Below, one piece after another: positions 23,028 to 34,268 of a stretch of DNA of 64,000 nt. Numbering within the stretch: position 1 is the stretch's first letter; every line of letters starts with the position of its first letter. A program made the translations under genes and the position numbers. The notes below the pieces were generated by a model. The model did not search any database. It was not told the origin of the DNA and saw only the letters and a program-made list of their open reading frames with translations. The DNA lies in the NCBI GenBank assembly GCA_037501455.1, contig CM074859.1, forward strand, positions 93,258,894-93,322,893, in the 5' to 3' direction. The stretch is from Lantana camara. Lineage: Eukaryota > Streptophyta > Magnoliopsida > Lamiales > Verbenaceae.

Positions 23028-23449
23028 GTTATGCTTGTTATGATGTGCTTTATCTCGTGTTTCAGGTATCGACAATCTGATGAACGCTCAAGAGGCTCTC
23101 CTACGGCTTTGAGCTCAACATCTTTGCCACACAACTTCTTGAAGGTGGAGAGTGGCAAGACATTTACTGAACTACCGCTATCTACCAGCGCCCTTTTGAC
23201 TTTGGTGTTGTAAATATCAATATTGATTACCATGGGACAGTCCGGACACTCTCCATCCTCATCGATCACAACATTATCAAAATCACGCTCAGAGAAACCT
23301 AAGACTTCGCCTTTCTGTATGTGGAAAATATGTTGAGCAGGAGTGTTGGGCTCCTGGCTGAACCGTCGCCCCGCTTTCTTTCGCGAGGTCTTGGTATCGC
23401 CATTTGTTGCTCCTCCTGCAATCATGTTAACTACCCCTTGTGTGGGCAT
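23028..23449 (-). pseudogene. Tat D aspartic protease fragment
   Basis: The minus-strand frame from 23449 begins after gag with VVNMIAGG, then HIQKGEVLGFSERD. The protease core is KRALVDSGSSVNVLPL, with the D-S-G active triplet intact. It then passes into the tandem duplication and out of homology; reverse transcriptase does not follow. In a complete Tat element this domain cleaves Gag-Pol. Confidence 0.85.
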
Positions 23450-23559
23450 ATTGTCATCAGGTGCTTGCTTGGTGCCTTTGCCCGCTCGTCAATCAAGATG
23501 CGGGCTACGCAAGCGGGGTCGACGAGGGCTACGCAAGCATGATCGGGCCCTGTCCCCTC

Positions 23560-25335
23560 GCCTCTTGTAATTTCGATCCATTAACTTAACAAACTCTGAA
23601 AATTTACCCCCAGCTACCAAGTGATGGATCTCCTTCTCCAAACTAATGCACTCGTGTGTATCATGCCCGTTCTATTGATGGAACGCACAATACTTATCGG
23701 AACTAGAGTTTTTCTCGCTCTGGGCCATCGGGCGTGGCTTTTTTAACATCCTGGGGCCGGCTATGTTCAGGATCTCCGAGTTACGTTTGGTGAGTTCAAC
23801 TCGTGGTCCCCTGGGGGGGGGGTCCATCTTGCCGTTCCCTACGCTCCTCATGATTTGAGCTCCTTAATAGTCTATCCTGGATATTTGAGCTTCTTGATAG
23901 TCTATCCTAGACACGTGCTCATTTCATGCGAGCCATGTCTTCCTGCTCCATGTACTCACTTGCTATCCTCCGGAGATAAATCATGTCCTTAGGCTTTTGA
24001 CGGGCAATGGCGTCTCCGCACTCTGTACTGATCTTAGAATCATTCAGCCCTTGGTAAACTGCCTGCCTCAGGAAATCACCGGATGGGATCTCAACTTTGG
24101 TTAGTTCAGCACCAAAGCGAGTAAAGTACACCCGTAGAGTTTCATTGGGGCCTTGCTCGACATTCCAGAGATAAGTTGTGGGCAGCTTAGTCACCTTCAG
24201 AGGGCTAAAATGGCTATTTAACTGTCTGCACAGGTCATCGTAGCTTCAAATCGATCCAGGTGGAAGCCGCTTGAACCAATCATAGGCAGTTCCCGTAAGC
24301 GAAGTGACAAATATCTTACACCAGAAGTCCATTGAGTGCTCATATAGGTGTAAGAGGCGCTCAAACGCGGTCATGTGTTCCTCAGGATCCCCCGTGCCAT
24401 CGTAGTGGGGCAGGTTGGTAGGAACCTTTGAGTGTCCCGCCCGGGCCATCATAATTTCTTCGCAAAGTGGCGAAGCTCGCTCAGGCCTTGATCTTCGAGG
24501 TCAACTATGCCTCTGATGGGTTGATAGCTCGATCGCCTCGGACAAGACGATGCCTAGGCTTGTCGATCGCCTCCTCGTCTCGACGCCGCGCGGGTCGACG
24601 ATGAGCCTCGTCTTGATCACCAACCTGAGATCCTTCCACAATCTTGCTCAGAGCGGTGCGCAGGTTCTGATTCTTCTCTTCCAACTGAGTGAGGCGGTAA
24701 TTCTCTCTCTTCTCCGCTCAAGTTTTGGAATGTTGAGCGGGATTGAGAGGATCCGGTTCCTCCCCGTCTTCCACCATGGTCTGTTTCCCATAACGCCGCA
24801 CGAATGGGACTTGGTCATCACCATCCGGAGGTAGGATAGGGTTTTGCACTTGGCTCGGTCCCGCTACCATCGGATTTTCCTTGGTACGAACGGGTGGGGG
24901 TTCCGTTCGAACAGGAAATTCCACCTATAGCGGCCGGTTGACCGTGCGCTCCGCTCAGCTCGTCACAATGGTCGTACGAGGTGGAGCAATAGTGGCCTAG
25001 ACTTCTCCGATTTGGGCTTGTATTCCTCCTTGGAGTCCCCAGAGCGGATTGAACAACAACAGGTTTAGTAGCAAAGGGTTTACACCTGCCGGAATGTTGA
25101 ATGAGTTTTGGCCTATTCCGGTACCAAGAGCTTGCAAGGAGTGGATGGGCAGACTGAAGTCCACGGTGGCTCCGGTGCGGTTTCTCTTATGTGGGAATGC
25201 CGGCGGCAGATGGGGCAATACATAGATGTTCGCTTGACTCACGTTGATGTTCGCTTGACTTACTCGGGTTGGGGATAGTCGCAGAGGCAAGCTGGAGCTT
25301 CGATCGCCACGACTAGTGTTATCAGCTCCAGTCAT
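23560..25335 (-). pseudogene. gag: Tat D gag (frameshifted)
   Basis: The start is taken at MTGADNTSRG (25335), just past the primer-binding site. Retrotransposon gag signatures follow in pieces: NLPHYDGTGDPEEHMTAFE (24410-24350), WFKRLPPGSI (near 24250), LWNVEQGPNETLRVYFTRF (24170-24110) and LRQAVYQGL. A histidine/cysteine region before HHLVAGGKFSEFVKLMDRNY (23712-23570) ends it. Several frame changes and stops separate the pieces. Short ORFs on the plus strand here are shadows. Confidence 0.85.
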
Positions 25336-25392
25336 CTTCCAAACGAAACAAAAAGAATAACTTTGAGAAAATGTTGGGAAATCCGGTGGTTT

Positions 25393-25408
25393 CCCACAAA
25401 CGGTGCCA
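25393..25408 (-). other. Tat D primer-binding site
   Basis: On the minus strand TGGCACCGTTTGTGGG starts 3 bases after the 5' LTR end. It resembles the TGGCGCCGTTG... sites of Tat-type elements; the first half fits tRNA-Asp best, but the match is imperfect. Confidence 0.7.
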
Positions 25409-25411
25409 AAC

Positions 25412-26037
25412 TGATGATGTTGAAAATTGGTTCGTCGGGAATTGATCGGAATTAGCTCCAAACTTCCAACAAATCATCCAAAAAGTGGGTTCTTCGACCT
25501 GTTAAGATCAACAAAAACGTGAGAATACCAGGAGGGAGGTGTTTCCCGCATAGGCACTCCGACGCTCAAGGCAACGAGATTGCTTTAGAAAAGGTCACCA
25601 GAAATTTGGGCAGAGGTTCGGTATGTCAAAGTGTGTGTACCTGACTCTGATCAGAAAAAGAGTTAATATACCCTTCGGATTAGGTTAAGGTGCGATTCTC
25701 GTGGATTCGTGTGATAGTGGTTAAGAGACGTGTGAACGTGGGTAACTGCCATGCTTGGGTAGGAGCGCACTTGAGGTTGAGCGCTTAGGTGGGGTGCTAG
25801 GATTGAGTGCTTAGGTTGAGCGCACTTGAGGTGGAGCGCTAGGGTTGAGCGCACTTGAGGTTGAGCGCACTTAAGGTTGAGCACTAGGGTTGAGCGCACT
25901 TGAGGTTGAGTGCACTTGAGGTTGAGCGCTAGGGTTGAGCGCACTTGAGGTTGAGCGCTAAGGTTGAACGCAGAAGTTGAGCGCTTAGGTTGAGCGTGAG
26001 GGTGGAACGCTAGACTTAGAATATTTTGGCACTATCA
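25412..26037 (-). mobile_element. Tat D 5' LTR
   Basis: It is paired with 19503-20156 with a few percent divergence apart from the different GAGCGC array length (25764-25995). On the plus strand it starts TGATGATGTTG and ends GGCACTATCA. Confidence 0.9.
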
Positions 26038-26048
26038 CTCCCACTTGC
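26038..26048 (-). other. Right CTCCC duplication and remainder of the copia B polypurine tract
   Basis: CTCCCACTTGC rejoins copia B after Tat D. Copia A has the intact equivalent ATCTCCCACTTGC at 29277-29289. Confidence 0.88.
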
Positions 26049-27268
26049 CCGTCAAAGCCATTCATGAGCTAATCTAAGTCCCATCTTCACAAGATGACCT
26101 TCGAAAGCTTCTCGACTAAGGGGTTTAGTAAGCGGGTCTGCCACGTTCTCTGTTGATATGACCCTCTCAATTTGCACATCACCTCTTTTGATGATATCAC
26201 GGATTAGGTGATACTTCCTCATAATGTGCTTGGTCCGTTGGTGAGATCTTGATTTTCTTGCTTGAGCAACCGCCCCCAGTGTTGTCATAAAACACAGTAA
26301 TGGGGTCTTTCATGCTAGGAACAACATTCAAATCTTGAATGAAGTTTCTAATTCAAATACCTTCCTTAGCTGAATCGTTTGTAGCTAAGTATTTGGCCTC
26401 AGTGGTTTAATCTGTAGTGGTCGTCTGCTTGGAACTTTTCCAACTCACTGCCCCACCTTTAAGGCAGAAAATGTATCCTGACATTAACTTAAAGTCATCT
26501 AAGTCAGATGCAAAAATTGCATCGCAGTATCCTCCGATTACTAGATCTTTCTGTCCTCCGTATACTAAGAATAAATCCTTAGTGCATCGTAAGTACTTTA
26601 GGATATTCTTCATGGCAGTCCAGTGACCTTCTCCATGGTCTGATTGGAAACGGCTTGTTACACTAAGTGCATATGCCACATCCGGTCGAGTACATAGCAT
26701 AGCATATATTATGCTACCTATTGCCGAGGCATAAGGCACATGAGTCATTCTTTCCTTCTCAAGGTTTGTCTTAGGACACATCTTCTTCGAAAGAGATGTT
26801 CCTACAATCATGGGAAGAACTTTGTTCTTCGCATTCTCCATACTAAATCGTTTCAGTACTTTGTCTATGTACATCGACTGTGATAGTCCTATCAATCTCT
26901 TAGATCTATCCCTATAGATCTTTATCCCGAGAATGTAGGATGCATCACCAAGATCTTTCATCTCGAATTGGTTCGATAACCAAGATTTGGTAACTTTCAT
27001 GTCATCCTTCAAATTCCCAATTAGAAGGATGCCATCAACATACTTTGCACTGAAGTCTCCAATTCCGTTCTATACACGCAGGACTCATTCGAATTTTGAA
27101 CGAAGCCAAACACTTTGACTCCTTCATTAAAACGAATGTTCCAATTCCTAGAAGCCTGTTTCAATCCGTAGGTTGATCTTTGGAGTTTGAAAACATTTAG
27201 CTCACTCCCACTGAATGTGAAACTTATGGGTTGATCCATATAAATGTCTTTATCAATGTCTTTATCCA
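26049..27268 (-). pseudogene. Copia B pol remnant: reverse transcriptase C-terminus and RNase H
   Basis: Read leftwards on the minus strand: DIYMDQP and YGLKQASRNWN of the copia reverse transcriptase (27250-27110), a frameshift, then the catalytic box as YVDG (27042-27031) instead of YVDD, then MKDLGDASYILGIKI. RNase H follows with RPDVAYAL and SWKSSKQTTTTD (near 26410), another frame change, then SHQRTKHIMRKYHLI and NVADPLTKPLSRE to the stop near 26052. Everything upstream (gag, protease, integrase, reverse transcriptase N-terminus) was removed where the sequence jumps into a copia A LTR. A 12-base duplication gives a DKDIDKDIY repeat at the broken end. Confidence 0.9.
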
Positions 27269-29276
27269 TATAACATGTGTATTAAAGAAACAAGAAACGA
27301 GATCAGGAAACCATAATTAAATCTCCCTTCAAAAACCCAAATTGAAGAAACCAGAAACTGAAAATCCAGTCTGTTTTTCCAACCAAACACCCTCGCTGAA
27401 AAAATCCATTTCTTCGCCGATTTCATGAACGGAGCTCGCCATCTCGTGTGGTTTGGTATTTTCATGCTAATTCTCTCCTTGAAAAAAATCGTTCCACCAG
27501 CCCATCATATTGATCCTTCAAAATCACATCTAAAATTCGGAGAAAAAGAAAACTTTTTTTCTGATCTTGTCTCTCTCTCTCAAGAATAACAAGATTTATC
27601 CTTTTATAGCTGGGGGATTTCTCAAATCTCCTAGTCTTGGAAGGAAATGATTCTTTGACTTTTTTTCTATTTTCCTTTTCCTTCAAGTAATAGGAATCTT
27701 ATTCAAAATAAGATATCTTATTCCTTCTAGAAAAAGAGACCCTAACCAACTTAGGAATATTAATTATTCTAATAATATTTAATATCTTATTCCAATAATA
27801 TTTATTCTAATCTTATTAGAATTAATATTTACTAGAACAATAAATAGCAGATATTTAATATTTATTTATTCTAATCAAATGAGAATAACCTAAATAATTA
27901 AATACTTAGAACTAATTCTCTAATTAATTCCATAATGGGCTTTAGAATTAATTTTCCAATTAATTCTAATGGGCTAAAATTAATTCTCTAATTAATTTCT
28001 CGGGGCTCTATAATTAATTCTCTTAATTAATTATATTTGAACTTAATAATTAATTTTCCAATTAATTAACACATGGCTCAATTCCTTAATTGGAGCTACG
28101 CGTCCAAACACGCCTTCGATCCACACGTGTACTTTACACGTTGGTCTCGTTTTGATTAATTATTTGATTTTTCTAACAATACCCTGTGAACCTGGCATTT
28201 GTGTGTGACCCTCTAGGTTCAATTTCAGTTAGCAGTGAGCCTAATTGATTAATACCCTTTATTAATTAATTACCTCACAGATCACACGACCATAGTCTAG
28301 CAACAGGTGTGTGACCCCTGCCCGAAATGTGAATGTATATTTGAAAGAACCTTTCAGTCAATGACATCATGTGGGATACGATCCTCCTGCCATCCTATCT
28401 CTCAATTAAGATCTCGGGCATGGGAATATGGAGAGCCCTACTAATCTTAATCTTAAAACAAAGTTCTTTTCATACTCCATTCGATCTCAATCCAAGAAAA
28501 CCCCATTTTCTTGATGTCTTGATCTATCCACCTTCCACAAGGATTTTAGAATGGAATATGAATCACAATGTAATAAGAGATCATCTTGCCTACAGTAAGT
28601 GTAGGTCCTTTATTGATTCTCACAATTCTCATATGCCACTTGTGTAATCCCAACTTAGGTCCTGCTTCAGGTGTCGTTATGGCGACACCCTTTTGAGCCT
28701 ATATCAAAGATTACAAAGTTAGCTCATATGAGACAATGTGCAATCTCAAGTCTAAGGATTAATTCCTTACGTCATTAACATGTGAGATATTTCCTAATCT
28801 GGAAGTTCTAGTAACGTCCTTTCCCATTTGGAATCTTCTCACGCAGGGCACGTTCAGTGATGAAGTTATTGTAACTATCACCCTTATGTATTATGAACGC
28901 ATCACTGTATGCACTTATCACCCCATAAAACCGGGTGATCCTTCTTAAGGACATAACTACACAAGCAAGTCTTAACAAAGGCAAAGTCGACACTCCAACT
29001 GTCTGTCAGCCTCATTGATATGGAGAAGTTTCTAATCCTCGCCTATGGAGTTACGAACTTATTTCATGTGTTCTTCCCATAAAGACAAAGTTCTTAACGG
29101 CCTCATCGGATTAAGGGAGTTCTAAACATGCGCACGTAATGGAAACAAACAAAATACGTAATGGCACATAAGAAGTGTTCGCCTGTGATTACAATCATTC
29201 GTATATTATTCAAAGATTGTCTGTGATATAAGGAAAGTCCACAGCTAACAAGCTTTCTAGGGCACTATTTCCAATA
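27269..29276 (-). mobile_element. Copia A 3' LTR, truncated at its outer end
   Basis: From TATAACATGTG onward it matches 34548-36465 and 38094-38179 of the partner LTR. About 280 bases corresponding to 34269-34547 are absent. It ends CCAATA (the partner has CCAACA), followed by the polypurine tract. G-box-like ACACGTG sites are near 28130. The left border shares only TATA with the copia B reverse transcriptase, a microhomology junction. Confidence 0.88.
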
Positions 29277-30560
29277 ATCTCCCACTTGCTCATAAAAGCC
29301 TTTTAGGTCTATTCTAGGTTCCATCTTCCAAAGATGTACTTTGATAGCCTTAATGACTTTGGGCATTTCAAAATTCGAGTAGACTTGATGTGAATATTTC
29401 TAATTTGAACATCATTAAGGAAACACGTTTTCCTTATTCACGCGATTCATAATCATGCGTTTGGTCCCTTGGTGAGGTCTAGGTTCTCTTACCCGAGCAA
29501 TCATCCATTTTATCATACAATATGATAATGGTGTTGTTTCATGCTAGGAACTTCATCTACCATTAGATGGAGTTTCTTACCCAAACACTTAACTTAGCAG
29601 TATTCAATAAGGCTAAGGATTCAACCTTATAGTCGAATCTATAGTGCCTCTCGATTGGAACTCATTCCAAAGCAATATTTTGCCATCTAGGCATAATGCG
29701 TATCCTCTCATAGATCAATTATCTATGTTTTGATTGTAATGATTACATCAAAATATCCTTTAATGACAAGATCCTATTGGGCTCTTAAAACATATCCTCA
29801 TTTCTTCTAAAGTACTTTGAGAGTATTTTTACAGCAGTCCAGTGACCTTCTCTAAGGTTATATTTAAAATTAGCCCATCACACTTTGTGGTAAGGCAAAT
29901 CTTTGTCTGTACATACTATGCATACATTATACACCCTTTTGTTTAAAAGGGTTTTGGACATTCTAACTTACTCAGAATTATTTTAGGACACATCCTCTTC
30001 CAAAGAGATGTTCCATTGTCCATTGGAAATTCTATAGGAATGTTCCATACTAAACTATTTTAGTACACTGTTTATGTACCTTGACTGTGATAATCCTATT
30101 ATTCTCTCAGATCTATCTCCATAGATATTTGTCTCAAGAATGTAGGGTTTATCACTCAGATCTTTCATCTCAAAATGCTTCCTAACTAGGCTTTGGTAGC
30201 TTTTATGTCATCATCTACATCCCCAATGAGAATGATGTCATCTTCGCAAAGTACCAAAAGTTGAACATTTTGTCTCTAACTCTATTGTACACGTCTACTC
30301 GAATTTTGAAGTCAAACGTCTTTGACTATGTTACTAATTCGAACACTTTAATTCCCAAAAGCCTGATTCAATTTCGTAAATTGACTATTTGGAGTCCGCA
30401 TACAATTTGCTTAATCCCACTAAATGTGAAATCCATGGATGTTCCATATTTATGCTTTCATCAATCTCATATTGATAAGACAAGCTTGATCCTATCAGGC
30501 AGTTCAACTAAGGTCTAAACTTCGTTTAATTATATGGAATCCATTTCAGATTTCTTAGTT
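29277..30560 (-). pseudogene. Copia A pol remnant (RNase H and reverse transcriptase), heavily decayed
   Basis: The polypurine tract GCAAGTGGGAGAT (29277-29289, minus) is followed by DNA collinear with copia B pol. Counterparts of the sequence around CACATAATGTGCTTGGTCCGTT (26222) and of the reverse transcriptase/RNase H blocks are recognisable at the nucleotide level. No frame stays open, so this is an old copy. The ORF at 30261-30518 on the plus strand is antisense chance. Confidence 0.7.
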
Positions 30561-32279
30561 TGTTTTCACTGCTCAGATTCCAAATCTGACAGCGTCTCCT
30601 CATGGGTAAAAGGATCAATATCCATTTGAGAAGATTTTTATGGTGAAAACCATGTCATCTTATGGGCTACCTAGGAATGCGTTCTGAATGCATCGAGGGA
30701 GGAGATTTTATACTTAAATTTGACTAAGATTGGTTCGTTTCTTCCTAATTATGGCGTGGGTTTATCCTCAAACCTTTTGAGGTCTTAGGCTTACCTTTCT
30801 TCTCTCCTAGGAACGATTCCTCAAGAAAGGTATATTGTTTAAAACAAACAACATTAGTTCAGAACAATTGCGAAAGCAATACTATATATTGTTTGTATAA
30901 ACTTGAACTAGCTTCAAGTCTATATTGTTCGCATAAGCTTGAAGTTTCAAGCTTATCTCCCACTGTCTTCTTCACATAAGAAGACTCCCACTATCCTCTT
31001 CATTTAAGAAGATAATCCCAAAATTCTAAGATAAGAAAGATTAGGGAATTTTGAATGTCATAATTCATAGTGCATTTAAGGGACTAATTTGGAACGTCTA
31101 AGATTCAAAATCCTAGCTGCCTTATTCAGAAGCATAAGTTCAGAATGGAGGTAAGTTAGTAAAACTCAATAAGGAACGAACCATATCCTATAAGATTATG
31201 TTCATTTATTCAAAAATACTATGTTGTTCTTGAATGAGTTTATTGAGGGATAATCCTATTATCTCTAAGATGACAAAGGTATTAGTCAAAAAGATATTTG
31301 CCATCTCGATCCAATTGAGATGCATATTTCTTATGACTACTATGGTTCCTAACCACCCCTTTTGAAATTCTAATAATTTCATAAAAATTTCAAAATTCGT
31401 GCTTCAGTAAGTACAGGCATTCATAATGATTAAACAAACGATTTTGTCTAGTGCTTACATTAAGCAATCTAAAATCATGAGTATGGATCGAAATCCATAA
31501 AAGCTATGGGACGTTGTCTCGTTTCATATAAACGAGGTTTCGGGAACGTTTCCTCCTAAATAGGATTTTAAGGAAGTTAAATCTTTAAGTTCATTTTTAA
31601 TCTAAGGTTGAGCGAAAAGGTGTTTAAAATGATGGTGGAAACAATTCAAGCAATCAACAGACTAAGGACTCGTTTCTTAGTGCGTGTATGTGGCTACGAG
31701 GTCCTCCTTGTGAGGATCTTCGGTTCATTCACATTCTGCATTTCATTATTCCTATAAGGAACAATTTCCTTCAATGTGTCATACCTTGTAACACATTTGT
31801 GATCGAATATGGAACAATTCCTTCGATGTGTTATATTATGTAACACTTTTATGAGGAAATACAATTGCTCTTAAGTGTTTGGAGAATTTCCTTTCACTTT
31901 TCAATTGCTTCTCGTTAGGCCTAGGTCGAATTTTCACTATAGGAAAGTCCGTCTTATAGAGAACAATTTTCTCTATTCAAAATCTAAAATGGTTTTTAGG
32001 ATTTGAATCCAATCAGAGTAGTTAGGGCTTGGTCAACTTATTAGACTCAAGGATGGATACTAACAGGTTGCATTTCAACTTGTAGACAATCACAGAACTA
32101 CAACCTAAATGCTAACCAGAGAAAATGTGAGCATATTGAATAATAACATAACACATAGGATTAGGTCTTTTATCGTATGTGGCTCCCACTATTTTTAGAA
32201 GGTCTATAAATCCCAAACGACCTTAGAAAAAACTTATTTTCTTAGTAGGTACTAGGGTCCCAAGCATTCTTAGTTTTGG

Positions 32280-32607
32280 ACCCACGACTCGTGAGACATC
32301 CAAAGGTCTAAGAATCTTTAGGTAGGTACAAAATTGCCAATTCCATCTCCATGGAATTCCTAGCAATGTTTTTGCATCACTGATCTTTCAACCATAGACC
32401 CACAACTTGTGAGAAATCCATATCTACTTCAATGTTAGGCTAGACCCATCAATCATAAGATCTTAACCAAACTTAGTCCGGAATGACCCACGACTCGTGA
32501 GACATTGCCCATTCTAAAATGGTTAAGAAATATTAATTAATTAGAGTGATTAATCAGGAAACTAAGAGTTAATAAGTTCCACTAATTACCCCACGACTCG
32601 TGAGACA
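32280..32607. repeat. Four dispersed copies of CCCACGACTCGTGAGACA
   Basis: Copies begin near 32280, 32398 (decayed, CACAACTTGTGAGA), 32487 and 32589, at spacings of 118, 89 and 102 bases. Each holds the near-palindrome CACGA-C-TCGTG. They lie in the 5' half of copia A. Confidence 0.85.
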
Positions 32608-33728
32608 GCAATTAGCTTCACCTATTAAGTTTTAAATCCTATTGATGGAATGCTAGGGATTTTATTACCATAATAAAATACCTATTTATTCGAAAGTTGC
32701 TCAATATTTAATTAGGGATTTTCGAATTAACCGGAGAGTTGTCTGGTTTTGACCTCACCAACATGTACACTTATCCATTTTTAATTAGTCTTGTTTAATG
32801 CAGTTTCACATAAAATGCATTCACACAAGCAATTAGCAGATAACATATCCTAGCATGATACTAATATGAGATGATCATGGGTATCCTTTCTTATGCGCAA
32901 TTATGGGAGCCACTCCATAATTGCTAATTCTAACATACATGCCACATAAAACAGTTCATATCACATAAGGGAAAGAAAGTAAAAGATGCCATATCTATTA
33001 CATTAATAGAAACCCTCCCTAACATTTTGAGGGGTTATCACTTATGGCCACCGTTCTTCAAGTGCTTCTCGTGGATCCTTCTTGTTCCTTGGGTGCTTGT
33101 CTCCGAAAAGAAAAAGGAAAAACCACATTTCCTAATTTCTACTCTCTTTACAGAAATTAATATAGCTAAATCTTCATATTGGTCATAGATAAATACACGG
33201 GGCATACCCTAGCCCAAAAACAACAATAAGGAAAGCCACATAATAAACATAATAGTACGCACATAAGTGGGCACCTACCCCAATTGAAAACACGCAACTA
33301 GGGCTCACAGACCCAAATGTAAACCATTCATGTGCATAATGTAAAACAGTCACAAGACTACCCCATGATCACCTAAACTAGCATACTTCCGCATGAATTT
33401 AAATTTACCAACTAAATTTAAAATTCCCTTGACTTCAAGTCACCATAACTTAAGTAATTTGAATATAGTTCGCTATTCAAGAATTTATTCAAAAACGAAC
33501 TTCGGATCATGACAAAACTCAATTAATTTCAAAATTAAATTTTTATCAAAAATATCATTCAAAGTGATATTTATTATTTTCTCGAAAATTAAGAACATGC
33601 CTTTAATTCATAAAATCCCAGATTTTATAATTATTTCAAATAAATAATTTTATAATTTTAAAATCAACTTTCAAAATAAAAATAATTTTTCGTAATTCGG
33701 GATTTTTGAAATCTGGAAAAACGAAATG

Positions 33729-33992
33729 AAAAACGGGGTCCGAAAACCCTAGGCGAGGCGCGCAGCCAACGCCCGCCAGCGCGCACACACGGCCCGCCTA
33801 GGTTGCGGGCACCATCGGCAACACCCGCAAGGCGGGCGCGAGGACTGCACGCTGAGCGAGCTGTCCCGTACGCCTCCGCGCGGTTGTACCGATGATGCGA
33901 AGGGAACAAGGCACGCACGGAGATTGCGCTGGACAGGTTTTACTAGGCGGGGCTGCATCACGTATGTGTGCGATCGCGTGCGGGTGAACCCA
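33729..33992. other. GC- and CpG-rich island in the copia A leader
   Basis: About 260 bases rich in GCGCGC, CGCCCGC and GGCGGGCG stand in strongly AT-rich surroundings, 260 bases from the primer-binding site. Overlapping minus-strand frames here are arginine/alanine/proline-rich and mutually contradictory, so I do not call a gene. Confidence 0.7.
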
Positions 33993-34250
33993 TTCCAATC
34001 CCTTTTATATTTCGTAATTTCAGCAAATTCAGAACTTCCAATTTCGAATTAAAACAGTTCGAACAAATCTGAATCTAAACAGCTTATAATCAGATAATCA
34101 AAAAATAGTTTTTCAAGAATTTTCAATAAACAGTTATGATACGACAAATTCGTATTTCAAACAGAAACCAAGAATACATAACTATAATCCAAATTTAAGA
34201 ATTTTCAATCAAAATTCAATTAAATAGCAGTTTCGAAACGAAAGTTGCAA

Positions 34251-34266
34251 GGTGGCTTTGATACCA
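34251..34266 (-). other. Copia A primer-binding site (tRNA-iMet type)
   Basis: Minus strand TGGTATCAAAGCCACC, two bases after the LTR end TTTTCCAACA. It defines 34269-38179 as the 5' LTR of a minus-strand element. Confidence 0.9.
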
Positions 34267-34268
34267 CT

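Larger units (their letters stand above)
19503..26037 (-). mobile_element. Tat D: internally deleted Tat-type Ty3/gypsy element
   Basis: A complete insertion of 6.5 kb: LTRs at 19503-20156 and 25412-26037, a perfect CTCCC duplication on both sides, a primer-binding site next to the right LTR and a polypurine tract next to the left LTR. On the minus strand it encodes gag and protease relics. On the plus strand, between them and the 3' LTR, it carries the antisense extra ORF typical of the Tat lineage. Reverse transcriptase, RNase H and integrase are absent, so the copy is non-autonomous. Confidence 0.92.
30561..34250 (-). other. Rest of copia A interior, no readable gene
   Basis: This should hold integrase, protease, gag and the leader. 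I see no intact domain on either strand. Distinct parts are a run of four CACGACTCGTG repeats (32280-32607), a GC-rich island (33729-33992) and AT-rich sequence next to the primer-binding site. Confidence 0.55.

Noticed and set aside
25663..25944. 93-codon minus-strand ORF with QVRSTLA repeats
   Set aside because: It is the translation of the GAGCGC tandem array in the Tat D LTR.
33664..33998. Overlapping arginine-rich ORFs on the minus strand
   Set aside because: Three frames are open over the same GC-rich block because stop codons are rare there; no domain, and it lies in a copia leader.
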